Source: Flavobacterium phragmitis | GTDB taxonomy: Bacteria; Bacteroidota; Bacteroidia; Flavobacteriales; Flavobacteriaceae | DNA length: 64,000 bases | NCBI RefSeq assembly: GCF_900112575.1 | Contig: NZ_FOMH01000010.1 | Location: forward strand, 214,164-278,163 | Reading direction: 5' to 3' | Shown: piece after piece, positions 23,784-31,890 of the stretch | Numbering within the stretch: the stretch's first letter is position 1 | Layout: every line of letters begins with the position of its first letter | Translations under genes and position numbers: made by a program | Notes under the pieces: generated by a model | The model's database searches: none | What the model was told of the DNA's origin: nothing | Seen by the model: only the letters and a program-made list of their open reading frames with translations

Positions 23784-24233
23784 ATGATTCACATAAAACG
23801 AACCAACTCAGACGATATTGATTTTATAAATCTGGTGCGTTTATTAGATAAAGATCTAGCCATTAGAGATGGTGACGATCACGCTTTTTACAATCAGTTC
23901 AATAAAACAGATAAAATAAAACATACCATTGTTTATTACGAAAATGATGTTCCTGTTGGATGTGGCGCTTTTCGCGAAAAAGAAAGCGACAAAACTGAAA
24001 TCAAAAGAATGTTTGTTCATCCCGATTATCGAAAAAAAGGAATCGCTTCTGCCGTTCTAAAAGAGTTAGAAATCTGGGCAAAAGAAGTGGGTTATACTTA
24101 TACTGTTTTGGAAACTGGCAAAAATCAGCCAGAAGCCATCAACTTATATCAAAAATTAAATTACACCATCATTCCAAATTATCCGCCTTATGAAGAAATG
24201 GATAATAGTGTATGTATGAAAAAGACTTTATAA
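23784..24233 (+). CDS. GNAT-family N-acetyltransferase
   Basis: 149 residues, one Gcn5-related acetyltransferase domain. Motif A, with the acetyl-CoA pyrophosphate loop, is VHPDYRKKGIASAVL (about 77-91); motif B includes LETGKNQPEAINLYQKLNY. It has no signal peptide, so it is cytoplasmic. The acceptor substrate is unknown. It is 2 bp upstream of the cytoplasmic nagZ gene, so a sugar or amino acid derived from muropeptides is possible, but GNAT context is weak evidence. The preceding gap holds palindromic element copy 2. Confidence 0.85.
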   Translation: MIHIKRTNSDDIDFINLVRLLDKDLAIRDGDDHAFYNQFNKTDKIKHTIVYYENDVPVGCGAFREKESDKTEIKRMFVHPDYRKKGIASAVLKELEIWAKEVGYTYTVLETGKNQPEAINLYQKLNYTIIPNYPPYEEMDNSVCMKKTL

Positions 24234-24235
24234 TA

Positions 24236-25849
24236 ATGAAAATCACAGCACAAGCATTAAGACAGAGAATTGGGCAATTCTTTTTCCCAGCCGTATTTAT
24301 CAACGATACCGAAGAAAATATTCAGGAAACCGAACGACTAATTAAAGAGTACAATATTGGCGGATTAACCTTTTTCCACAGTCGGGCGAGTGCTGCAACG
24401 AACTACGAAAGCAAGAAAAAAGTTGTTTTCAACGATGACAGCTACGAAAAAATAAAAGCTTTAATTGTTCGTTATCAAAAAGCCGCTTCCATTCCACTTT
24501 TAATCAGCATTGATGCAGAATGGGGATTGGCCATGCGTATCGAAAAAACACCGCAATATCCATATGCAATCACGCTTGGCGCTTTGCCGGAAAACAAATC
24601 AAAATTAGTTTACGAAGTCGGAAAACAAATTGCTCTAGATTTAAAAGCAGCGGGAATTCAGTATAATTTATCGCCTTTGGCAGACATTAATAACAATCCG
24701 AATAATCCGGTTATTGGTTATCGTTCTTTTGGTGAAAACAAAGAAAAAGTAGCCAATTTTGCTATCGAATATTTAAAAGGAATGTCGGAAGTTGGTGTTT
24801 TAGGATGTTTGAAACACTTTCCGGGACATGGAAATACAAATGTTGATTCGCATTTGGGATTGCCTGTTTTAAAGGAAACTCTGGAAGAATTAATGGAAAA
24901 CGAATTATATCCATTCATAAAAGGAATTGAAAACAATGTCGATTCCATTATGATTGGACATTTATCAGTTCCAAGTTTGAATGATGGAAAAGATACTTCG
25001 GCAACCTTATCAAAAGCAATCATTCAGGATCTTTTGCGTGATAAATTAGGTTATGATGGTTTAGTAATTTCTGATGCTTTGAATATGCACAGCGTTTCTA
25101 AATTGTACGAAACCAAAGGACAATTAGAATGGGAAGCTTTTAATGCAGGAAACGATGTTTTATGTTTTGCCGAAAATGTTCCAGAAGGAATTGAAGCCAT
25201 CTATAAAAATGCTTCGCCAGACCGTATTTTCGAAAGCTATGACCGAATCATGAAAGCCAAAGAAAAAGCTGGAGTTCTTTCTGGAAATATTGTTACTTTG
25301 GGAGAATTAGATTTCGAAAAAACATCAAAGTTAAATCTGGAAATTGCTCAAAATGCTATTACAACCATTATCGATAATTCAAGTTCAGAGTTGGCTTTTG
25401 AAGCTCAGAAAAACAACAAATTAGCCAAACTTAGCTTATATAAAAATACAGAAAATACATTCTTCAAAACTATAAATACCAAACTAAATTCTCCAGAATT
25501 TGCTTTTGAAAATCTAGAAGTTTCGGATATTTCATCCATCAAAAAAGAATTAGAAAATTTCGAAACTATTTTGATTTCATTGTTTGTTCCAAAAGCAAAA
25601 CCGCTTAATAATTTTGAAATTGACAATGAAGTTTTAGACTTACTATCAGATTTACTTCAAAACAAAAAATGCATTGTTTTTGTTTTCGGAAATCCGTACG
25701 CATTGCCTTTAATTCCTAACCTGAAAAAAGCTTTAGGATTAATTGAAGCATATCAAGATTTTGAAGAATTTCAAAAAACTGCAGGAATTCAATTTTTAGC
25801 AAAAAATAGTTCAAACGGCATTTTACCCGTAAATATTGAAATTCAATAA
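24236..25849 (+). CDS. nagZ: Cytoplasmic GH3 beta-N-acetylglucosaminidase
   Basis: 537 residues from ATG 24236, which is 2 bp after the GNAT stop. The ATG at 24212 is in frame but adds eight residues overlapping that gene. The NagZ loop KHFPGHGNT is at K193-T201, followed by D204-S-H206, and the nucleophile is D280 in ISDALNM. The usual single-domain NagZ is about 340 residues; here about 190 extra residues form a GH3 C-terminal-type domain. There is no signal peptide, so it should act in the cytoplasm on imported GlcNAc-anhMurNAc(-peptide), releasing GlcNAc and feeding AnmK. It complements the exported GH3 fusion at 14602. Confidence 0.92.
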   Translation: MKITAQALRQRIGQFFFPAVFINDTEENIQETERLIKEYNIGGLTFFHSRASAATNYESKKKVVFNDDSYEKIKALIVRYQKAASIPLLISIDAEWGLAMRIEKTPQYPYAITLGALPENKSKLVYEVGKQIALDLKAAGIQYNLSPLADINNNPNNPVIGYRSFGENKEKVANFAIEYLKGMSEVGVLGCLKHFPGHGNTNVDSHLGLPVLKETLEELMENELYPFIKGIENNVDSIMIGHLSVPSLNDGKDTSATLSKAIIQDLLRDKLGYDGLVISDALNMHSVSKLYETKGQLEWEAFNAGNDVLCFAENVPEGIEAIYKNASPDRIFESYDRIMKAKEKAGVLSGNIVTLGELDFEKTSKLNLEIAQNAITTIIDNSSSELAFEAQKNNKLAKLSLYKNTENTFFKTINTKLNSPEFAFENLEVSDISSIKKELENFETILISLFVPKAKPLNNFEIDNEVLDLLSDLLQNKKCIVFVFGNPYALPLIPNLKKALGLIEAYQDFEEFQKTAGIQFLAKNSSNGILPVNIEIQ

Positions 25850-25907
25850 GTTAAAACGTTAAATAGTCAAAATTTATCAACTTATAAATATTAATAATCA
25901 CATCTTA

Positions 25908-25939
25908 TTGTAAAAATCTGCACTTGTACCCTACTTTTG
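25908..25939 (+). promoter_or_regulatory. Promoter of the peroxiredoxin gene
   Basis: A -33 TTG (25908-25910) and a -7 TACTTTTG (25932-25939) are separated by 21 bp, a good match to the Bacteroidota housekeeping promoter. The start codon follows 35 bp later. Confidence 0.65.
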
Positions 25940-25974
25940 CACCAGAAATAAATATTTAACGTAAAACGAAAATT

Positions 25975-26613
25975 ATGTCTTTAGTAGGAAAAAAATTCCC
26001 AAGTATTGCAGTAGATGCTATCTCAGAAATGGGTGACAATTTAAAAATCAACATTTTTGAAGAAGCAGTAAACAACAATAAAAAAGTACTTTTATTTTGG
26101 TACCCAAAAGATTTTACTTTTGTATGTCCAACAGAATTACACGCCTTTCAAGCTGCATTACCAGAATTTGAGAAAAGAAATACTATCGTAATTGGTGCTT
26201 CTTGTGATACAAACGAAGTTCACTTTGCTTGGTTAAATACTCCAAAAAACAATGGTGGAATCGAAGGTGTTACTTACCCAATTTTGGCTGATACAAACCG
26301 TAACTTAGCTAACATTTTAGGTATTCTTGATATCGAATCTACAAGCTACAGTGAAGATACTGATTCAGTTATCATCGAAGGTTCAAACGTAACTTACAGA
26401 GCTACTTACTTAATCGACGAAACTGGAAAAATCTTCCACGAAAGCGTAAACGATATGCCATTAGGACGTAACGTAAACGAATACTTAAGAATGGTTGACG
26501 CTTACACTCACATTCAAACTAAAGGTGAAGTTTGTCCTGCAAACTGGGAAGCTGGTAAAGAAGCTATGTCTGCTGACAGAATCAGTACTGCTGAATACTT
26601 AAGCGCTAATTAA
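25975..26613 (+). CDS. 2-Cys peroxiredoxin (AhpC/Prx type)
   Basis: 212 residues. The peroxidatic Cys51 is in FTFVCPTE and the resolving Cys187 in GEVCPANW, with the C-terminal extension typical of 2-Cys enzymes (EAMSADRISTAEYLS). It reduces hydrogen peroxide and organic peroxides in the cytoplasm, with thioredoxin or AhpF as reductant. A thioredoxin-like gene is the next gene downstream, which fits. There is a well-formed promoter directly upstream and a repeat with hairpins directly downstream. No OxyR-type site was recognised. Confidence 0.95.
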   Translation: MSLVGKKFPSIAVDAISEMGDNLKINIFEEAVNNNKKVLLFWYPKDFTFVCPTELHAFQAALPEFEKRNTIVIGASCDTNEVHFAWLNTPKNNGGIEGVTYPILADTNRNLANILGILDIESTSYSEDTDSVIIEGSNVTYRATYLIDETGKIFHESVNDMPLGRNVNEYLRMVDAYTHIQTKGEVCPANWEAGKEAMSADRISTAEYLSAN

Positions 26614-26823
26614 GCTGCTAAGATACTAAGGTTCTAAGTTGCTAAGTTTTTAAACTTAACTTTTGAATCTTAAATACAATTCTACAATAAAAGTCAAGAG
26701 ATTCTAAGGTCAAACTTAGATCTTAGAATCTCAATGACTTTAAAAAAATCAAAATAAATCCACACAAAGTTATTCGGTTCGAGAGCAAACTTAGCGTCTT
26801 AGAACCTTAGCAACTTAGTGTCT
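26612..26823. repeat. Inverted-repeat element built of CTAAG octamers
   Basis: The left arm (26616-26647) is four tandem octamers of the form NNNCTAAG; the right arm (26790-26820) is the inverted counterpart with four similar units. Between them a second inverted repeat pairs 26690-26708 with 26722-26741, followed by an A/T run that could serve as a terminator for the peroxiredoxin transcript. No coding region is present. A related design built of ATTAAG words is seen at 44773. Confidence 0.75.
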
Positions 26824-26836
26824 AAAAAATAAACTT

Positions 26837-27145
26837 ATGTTAATCGACTTAAACGAAGATACGTTAGCAGATTTAGTTGCTAAAAACGAAAAAGTAGTAG
26901 TGCAATATTCAGCTTCATGGTGTGGAAATTGCCGTATTATGAAACCAAAATTCAAAAAACTAGCAACAGAAAATGAAGCTATCACTTTTGTTTTGGTTGA
27001 TGCAGAAAATTCTCCGGAATCAAGAAAACTAGCTAATGTGAGCAATTTACCAACATTTGCTACTTTCGTAAACGGACAATTAGTTGGTGAAACGCAAACC
27101 AACAAACAAGAAGTTTTAATTGACTTAGTAAACGCAATTGCTTAA
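26837..27145 (+). CDS. Thioredoxin-family protein
   Basis: 102 residues, a single thioredoxin fold without signal peptide. The active site is ASWCGNCRIM with Cys29 and Cys32 (CGNC instead of the classical CGPC), and the cis-Pro is in SNLPTFATF. The altered dipeptide usually changes redox potential. It lies between the peroxiredoxin and a conserved small gene, and is likely to reduce the peroxiredoxin, though that partnership is inferred. Confidence 0.9.
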   Translation: MLIDLNEDTLADLVAKNEKVVVQYSASWCGNCRIMKPKFKKLATENEAITFVLVDAENSPESRKLANVSNLPTFATFVNGQLVGETQTNKQEVLIDLVNAIA

Positions 27146-27168
27146 TTCATCTTTTAAAACTCCACAAT

Positions 27169-27426
27169 ATGAAATTACCAGTAATTAAGCATTTAACACA
27201 ATTCATCGAAGAAAACGATCAGGATTATATCATTGAAACGATCGAAGTTCTAGAAGCGATGACCGAAATTCCTTCTCTTAAAGACGAAGAGTTAGACGTA
27301 ATCGGTGAATTGATCTCCAATATGTACGGCGCCCTTGAAGTACAGAAATTAGTTGCTCAGGGAACCGACAAAAAAGAAGCTTTAAACACATTCATGAAAC
27401 GTGTATTAGGCTCAATCGATAAATAA
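27169..27426 (+). CDS. Small conserved protein of unknown function
   Basis: 85 residues, acidic and helical, no signal peptide and no Cys. It starts 23 bp after the thioredoxin stop. I recall proteins of this type directly after peroxiredoxin-thioredoxin genes in flavobacteria (possibly named DUF6952, not certain). The visible features are an ETIEVLEAMTE helix, an acidic LKDEELDVIGELISNMY segment, and a basic C-terminal helix. No function can be assigned; the constant association hints at the redox pathway. Confidence 0.8.
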   Translation: MKLPVIKHLTQFIEENDQDYIIETIEVLEAMTEIPSLKDEELDVIGELISNMYGALEVQKLVAQGTDKKEALNTFMKRVLGSIDK

Positions 27427-27469
27427 GTCGACCTCCTTCCCAAGAATAAAAACAAAAAACAAGGCTGAG

Positions 27470-27502
27470 AAAGCGTTTCTATTTTAGAGACGCTTTTTTT
27501 TT
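27470..27502 (+). terminator. Intrinsic terminator after the thioredoxin gene pair
   Basis: An 11-bp stem (27470-27480 with 27486-27496, one G-T pair) with a short loop is followed by a run of T residues to 27502. Confidence 0.85.
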
Positions 27503-27504
27503 AG

Positions 27505-27558
27505 TTTACGGTGGTCAGTTTTTAGTATTCAGTGGCAGTCGCAGTTTTCAGTTTCTTT
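27505..27558 (+). repeat. CAGT-rich periodic segment
   Basis: Variants of TCAGTTTT and GGCAGTC recur about every 7-10 bp in this stretch. It has no reading frame and appears to be another short-word repeat of the intergenic type. Confidence 0.4.
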
Positions 27559-27570
27559 TTAAATAATCTT

Positions 27571-27675
27571 TGTCAGGTTGAGCGGAGTCGAAGCCCACGC
27601 AAAGTAATTCTACAAAGATTAACTATTTACATTGTGTAGCTACGTACTCGGGCTTCGACTCCGCTCAGCCTGACA
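27571..27675. repeat. 105-bp inverted-repeat (MITE-like) element
   Basis: The 26-bp arms 27571-27596 and 27650-27675 (TGTCAGGTTGAGCGGAGTCG at the left start) are inverted copies with a single mismatch, separated by 53 bp. The arms are much richer in G and C than the surroundings. The GACTCCGCTCAGCCTGAC word is, to my knowledge, widespread in intergenic DNA of several bacterial groups. There is no transposase. Confidence 0.75.
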
Positions 27676-27767
27676 ACAGCAATAAATCTAAAATTATTAG
27701 ATAAATTCATGAATTCGAGGCTACCCAAAAACCATCCTTAATCTCTCCTTAAACCCTTAACAAATAC

Positions 27768-27798
27768 TTTTAGATTCAAATATTAATCCTTACTTTTG
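27768..27798 (+). promoter_or_regulatory. Promoter of tpx
   Basis: A -7 TACTTTTG at 27791-27798 is an exact match. A weak -33 TTT at 27768-27770 lies 20 bp upstream. The start codon is 26 bp downstream. Confidence 0.5.
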
Positions 27799-27824
27799 AA
27801 CCTCATTAATTTTAAACAAAAATC

Positions 27825-28322
27825 ATGGCATCTATCACATTAGGAGGAAATCCAGTTCATACATCAGGTGAATTACCAGCAGTTGGAACACAATTAGCTG
27901 ACTTTGCTTTAGTTCAAAACGATTTATCAGTTGCTTCTTTAAGTACTTTCGCTGGTAAAAAATTAGTTTTAAATATCTTCCCAAGTGTTGATACAGGAAC
28001 CTGCGCAACATCTGTTAGAACTTTCAATGCAAGTGCAAGCGGATTAGAAAATACTGTTGTTTTATGTATTTCAAGAGATTTACCATTCGCTCAAAAACGT
28101 TTCTGTGGTGCTGAAGGTTTGGAAAATGTAGTAAACTTATCCGATTTTCAAGAAGGCGCTTTTGGTAAAGCAAACGGATTAGAAATCGTTGACGGACCAT
28201 TAAAAGGTTTACACTCAAGAGCAATCATTGTTGTTGATGCCGATGGAAAAATCGTTCACACAGAACAAGTTGCTGAAATTGCAAACGAACCAAATTACGA
28301 AGCGGCTTTAGCAGCACTATAA
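27825..28322 (+). CDS. tpx: Thiol peroxidase
   Basis: 165 residues, the typical Tpx size. The peroxidatic Cys60 is in SVDTGTCATSVR and the resolving Cys94 in KRFCGAEG, giving an atypical 2-Cys enzyme that forms an intramolecular disulfide and is reduced by thioredoxin. GGNPVHTSG at the N terminus is a family feature. It reduces lipid and alkyl hydroperoxides in cytoplasm or periplasm; no signal peptide is seen here. The next gene, dgkA, starts 13 bp downstream, so the two may be cotranscribed. Confidence 0.96.
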   Translation: MASITLGGNPVHTSGELPAVGTQLADFALVQNDLSVASLSTFAGKKLVLNIFPSVDTGTCATSVRTFNASASGLENTVVLCISRDLPFAQKRFCGAEGLENVVNLSDFQEGAFGKANGLEIVDGPLKGLHSRAIIVVDADGKIVHTEQVAEIANEPNYEAALAAL

Positions 28323-28335
28323 TATTTTCCCTTAA

Positions 28336-28710
28336 ATGGAGTTTCAAAAAGACAATACTTTTGTTACAGGTCGTTTAAAAAGCATGACTTATGCTTTTAA
28401 AGGGGCTGTAAAATTGATTAAAACAGAACACAGCATCATGGTGCAATTCTCTTTAGGGATTATCGTGACCATCGCTGGTTTCTATTTTCACATTTCACAA
28501 ACCGAATGGCTATGTCAAACCTTAGCCATTGGTTTAGTTTTAGCTGTAGAAGGATTAAACACAGCAGTTGAAAAAATTGCCGATTTTATCCATCCTGATT
28601 ACAGCAAACGAATCGGTTTTATTAAAGATATTGCTGCCGGAGCGGTATTTTTTGCCGCAATGACTGCAATTGCAATAGGCTTGATTATTTATATTCCAAA
28701 ATTTATTTAG
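28336..28710 (+). CDS. dgkA: Diacylglycerol kinase (prokaryotic DgkA type)
   Basis: 124 residues with three transmembrane helices. The family signature VEGLNTAVEKIADFI lies around 72-86 and contains the conserved Glu and Asn that coordinate the phosphates; DIAAGAVFFAA follows. It phosphorylates diacylglycerol or undecaprenol at the inner membrane. It starts 13 bp after tpx and ends 18 bp before ftsK, so it is part of a run of closely spaced genes. Confidence 0.93.
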   Translation: MEFQKDNTFVTGRLKSMTYAFKGAVKLIKTEHSIMVQFSLGIIVTIAGFYFHISQTEWLCQTLAIGLVLAVEGLNTAVEKIADFIHPDYSKRIGFIKDIAAGAVFFAAMTAIAIGLIIYIPKFI

Positions 28711-28728
28711 GCAAAGGAAAACGCAAGA

Positions 28729-31182
28729 ATGGCAAAAAATAAAAAAGAAACTGTAGATAAAAAAAACGACAAACAACAAGGCACTAAAAGATCCTGGAAG
28801 ATGACCAAACCACAGAAATTTGTTTTGGGCTGTCTTTTGGTTCTTTTCTCTATTGCGCTATTAGTTGCATTTATTTCTTTTTATGTAAACGGACAATGGC
28901 AAAATGACCAAAGTGTCGTAAATCAGCTTGGTGACCGTACAGAAGTCGCAGAAAACTGGCTTGGGAAATTCGGAGCCTATTTGGCCGATTTAATTATCTA
29001 TCGAGGTTTCGGACTTGCTTCATTCATTTTTGTGCGTTTATTTTTTCTTACAGGAATGTTTTTAGCTTTAGAGCTTTCGACTCAAAAGCTAAAAAACACT
29101 TGGTTCTGGGATATTTTTGCCATCATTATCGTTTCTATTCTGTTCGGCTTTTTCGCCACTTCAGCACCAGAATTAGGAGGTACAATTGGTTATGAATTAA
29201 ATTTATTCCTTCAAGATTATATTGGAAAAACAGGTACTTTACTTACACTACTTTTTGGATTAATTGTATATCTAATTTTCAAAATCAAATTATCTCCAGA
29301 AAAAATCCAATCGTATTTTGATTCTACAAAAAAAGAGTTCAAATCAGAATTAGACACTTTAAAACCAGCTGTAAATCAACCTGAAAGTGCTTATAATTTA
29401 GAAGAGTTTTCGATTAAAGAGGAAGAAGAAAATGATCCTGAAATTGATAATATTCACATCAAAACAGTAGATTCTCAATTCGAGCTTAACAAAGAAGCTT
29501 TAAAGCCGACTATTTCTCACGCTTCAGAAATAGAGCTAAATCCTGTTTTAAAGCCAATTACCCCAAAACAAGAACTGCCATTAGTTTCTCCAGATGAAGC
29601 TTTTGTGATTGAAAAATCAGAAGAAGAAGATATTATCGAAGAAAACTTAGCTTCACGCCTTGTTGCAGATTTTGGGTTATTTGACCCCACTTTAGATTTA
29701 TCTAATTATAAATTCCCAACCATCGATTTATTAAAAGAATATTCGACTGGCGGTATCACCATTAATCAAGAGGAATTAGAAGAAAACAAAAACAGGATTG
29801 TAGATACACTTCGAAACTACAAAATCGAAATTGCACAGATTAAAGCAACCGTTGGACCATCGGTTACTTTGTATGAAATTGTTCCAGAAGCTGGAATCAG
29901 AATTTCAAAAATCAAGAGTTTAGAAGACGACATTGCTTTATCATTATCAGCACTAGGAATTCGTATTATTGCGCCAATTCCAGGAAAAGGCACTATCGGT
30001 ATCGAGGTTCCGAACAAAAACCCAACTATGGTTTCTATGAAAAGTGTTATTGGAGCCGCTAAATTCCAAGAAGCCGAAATGGAACTTCCAATTGCTTTAG
30101 GAAAAACCATTTCAAACGAAACTTTTGTAGTCGATTTGGCCAAAATGCCTCACTTATTGATGGCTGGAGCAACTGGACAAGGAAAATCGGTTGGATTGAA
30201 TGCTGTTTTAACTTCATTGTTATACAAAAAACATCCTGCAGAAGTAAAATTCGTTTTAGTCGATCCGAAAAAAGTAGAACTTACACTTTTTAATAAAATC
30301 GAAAGACATTATCTGGCCAAACTTCCTGATACGGAAGATGCCATTATCACAGATAATGCAAAAGTGGTTAATACATTAAATTCGCTTTGTACTGAAATGG
30401 ACAATCGTTACTCTTTATTAAAAGACGCGATGGTTCGTAACATCAAAGAATACAACGAAAAATTCAAATCAAGAAAACTAAATCCGGAAGCAGGACACCG
30501 ATTTTTACCTTACATCGTTCTGGTTGTCGATGAGTTCGCCGATTTAATTATGACAGCTGGAAAAGAAGTCGAAGTTCCAATTGCTCGTCTGGCTCAATTG
30601 GCACGTGCCATTGGTATCCACTTGATCATTGCTACCCAAAGACCTTCGGTTAATGTTATTACAGGATTGATTAAAGCCAATTTCCCTGCGAGAATCGCCT
30701 TTAGAGTAACTTCTAAAATTGACTCTAGAACCATTTTGGACACACAAGGAGCTGATCAGTTAATTGGGCGCGGAGATTTACTTTATACAAACGGAAATGA
30801 CGTAATACGTGTTCAGTGTGCCTTTATTGACACACCAGAAGTAGAAAAAATCACAGATTTTATTGGTTCACAAAAAGCATACTCTACAGCTTATTTACTT
30901 CCAGAGTTTGTTGGGGAAGAAAGTGGCATTAATCTTGATATAGATATTTCCGAAAGAGATACCTTATTTAGAGAAGCCGCGGAGATTATTGTCAATGCAC
31001 AACAAGGTTCTGCTTCACTACTGCAAAGAAAATTAAAACTAGGTTATAACAGAGCTGGCCGTTTAATTGATCAACTGGAAGCGGCTGGAATTGTTGGCCC
31101 TTTTGAAGGCAGTAAAGCAAGAACTGTAAACATTTTAGACTTAAGTGCTCTTGATCAATTTTTTAATAATGAACAAAATTAA
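28729..31182 (+). CDS. ftsK: FtsK/SpoIIIE DNA translocase
   Basis: 817 residues. The N-terminal membrane domain (about 20-190) carries four to five helices after a Lys-rich tail. An acidic linker (about 200-310) precedes the alpha-beta motor domain, with Walker A GATGQGKS at 480-487 and Walker B VLVVDEFADL around D601-E602. The C-terminal gamma winged helix (about 745-815) has RKLKLGYNRAGRLIDQLE, the DNA-reading module. FtsK pumps chromosome ends to the dif site during division. The sequence is full length. Confidence 0.97.
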   Translation: MAKNKKETVDKKNDKQQGTKRSWKMTKPQKFVLGCLLVLFSIALLVAFISFYVNGQWQNDQSVVNQLGDRTEVAENWLGKFGAYLADLIIYRGFGLASFIFVRLFFLTGMFLALELSTQKLKNTWFWDIFAIIIVSILFGFFATSAPELGGTIGYELNLFLQDYIGKTGTLLTLLFGLIVYLIFKIKLSPEKIQSYFDSTKKEFKSELDTLKPAVNQPESAYNLEEFSIKEEEENDPEIDNIHIKTVDSQFELNKEALKPTISHASEIELNPVLKPITPKQELPLVSPDEAFVIEKSEEEDIIEENLASRLVADFGLFDPTLDLSNYKFPTIDLLKEYSTGGITINQEELEENKNRIVDTLRNYKIEIAQIKATVGPSVTLYEIVPEAGIRISKIKSLEDDIALSLSALGIRIIAPIPGKGTIGIEVPNKNPTMVSMKSVIGAAKFQEAEMELPIALGKTISNETFVVDLAKMPHLLMAGATGQGKSVGLNAVLTSLLYKKHPAEVKFVLVDPKKVELTLFNKIERHYLAKLPDTEDAIITDNAKVVNTLNSLCTEMDNRYSLLKDAMVRNIKEYNEKFKSRKLNPEAGHRFLPYIVLVVDEFADLIMTAGKEVEVPIARLAQLARAIGIHLIIATQRPSVNVITGLIKANFPARIAFRVTSKIDSRTILDTQGADQLIGRGDLLYTNGNDVIRVQCAFIDTPEVEKITDFIGSQKAYSTAYLLPEFVGEESGINLDIDISERDTLFREAAEIIVNAQQGSASLLQRKLKLGYNRAGRLIDQLEAAGIVGPFEGSKARTVNILDLSALDQFFNNEQN

Positions 31183-31234
31183 TCCAATCATGAAAGTAAA
31201 AATTCAAGAAATCAACAACAATTCTATCACAAAC

Positions 31235-31882
31235 ATGACTAAAAAGTGTTTTCAATTTGCAGTTGTGCTGCTTTTGAGCTTCACTTCTATTCAAGCCCAA
31301 GATAAAAAAGCCAAAGATTTATTGAACGAAGTAACTTCAAAAATCAAAAGTTATGACAATATTGTTATTGACTTTAAATATTCTTTGAACAATGCTAAAG
31401 AAAACATTAATCAAGACAGTAAAGGAAATGTTACCATGAAAGGCAATCAATACGTTTTGAATTTCATGGGGGTTACTAAAATTTTTGACGGTCAAAAAAC
31501 TTACACTATTGTTCCTGAAGACGAAGAAGTTACTATTTCTAAAGTAAACGAAAAAGACGATAATGCTATTACGCCTTCTAAGATGCTTACTTTCTTTAAT
31601 TCTGGTTACAAATACACGATGGATATTGTACAAAACGTAAAGGGAAGAAAAATTCAATACATCAAATTAGTTCCTACAAGTGGAAAAGACCAAAGAAAAG
31701 AAATTCTTTTAGGTGTTGACGTTCAGACTAAACACATTTATAATTTGATTGAAACCGGAAAAAACGGAACAAAAACAACTTTAACCGTTAATTCTTTTAA
31801 AACCAATCAGCCATTATCAAAAAATCAATTTACATTTGTAGCAAGTAAATACCCAAAATACTACATTAATAAATTAGATTAA
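31235..31882 (+). CDS. LolA-like outer-membrane lipoprotein carrier
   Basis: 215 residues from ATG 31235, chosen because it begins a good signal peptide (TKKCFQFAVVLLLSFTS, cut near IQAQ-D). Earlier in-frame starts at 31145, 31169 and 31190 would put a charged tail in front of it or overlap ftsK. The mature protein has the half-barrel pattern of LolA (DFKYSL..., ITPSKMLTFF, DQRKEILLGVD, TTLTVNSF). It should shuttle lipoproteins across the periplasm. It is 52 bp downstream of ftsK and 8 bp before the LptF/G gene, an arrangement linking envelope-biogenesis functions. Confidence 0.85.
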   Translation: MTKKCFQFAVVLLLSFTSIQAQDKKAKDLLNEVTSKIKSYDNIVIDFKYSLNNAKENINQDSKGNVTMKGNQYVLNFMGVTKIFDGQKTYTIVPEDEEVTISKVNEKDDNAITPSKMLTFFNSGYKYTMDIVQNVKGRKIQYIKLVPTSGKDQRKEILLGVDVQTKHIYNLIETGKNGTKTTLTVNSFKTNQPLSKNQFTFVASKYPKYYINKLD

Positions 31883-31890
31883 TCAGAAGG

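Noticed and set aside
26612..27675. Inverted repeats considered as insertion-sequence ends
   Set aside because: No transposase reading frame lies between or near the arms, so they are reported as non-coding repeats only.
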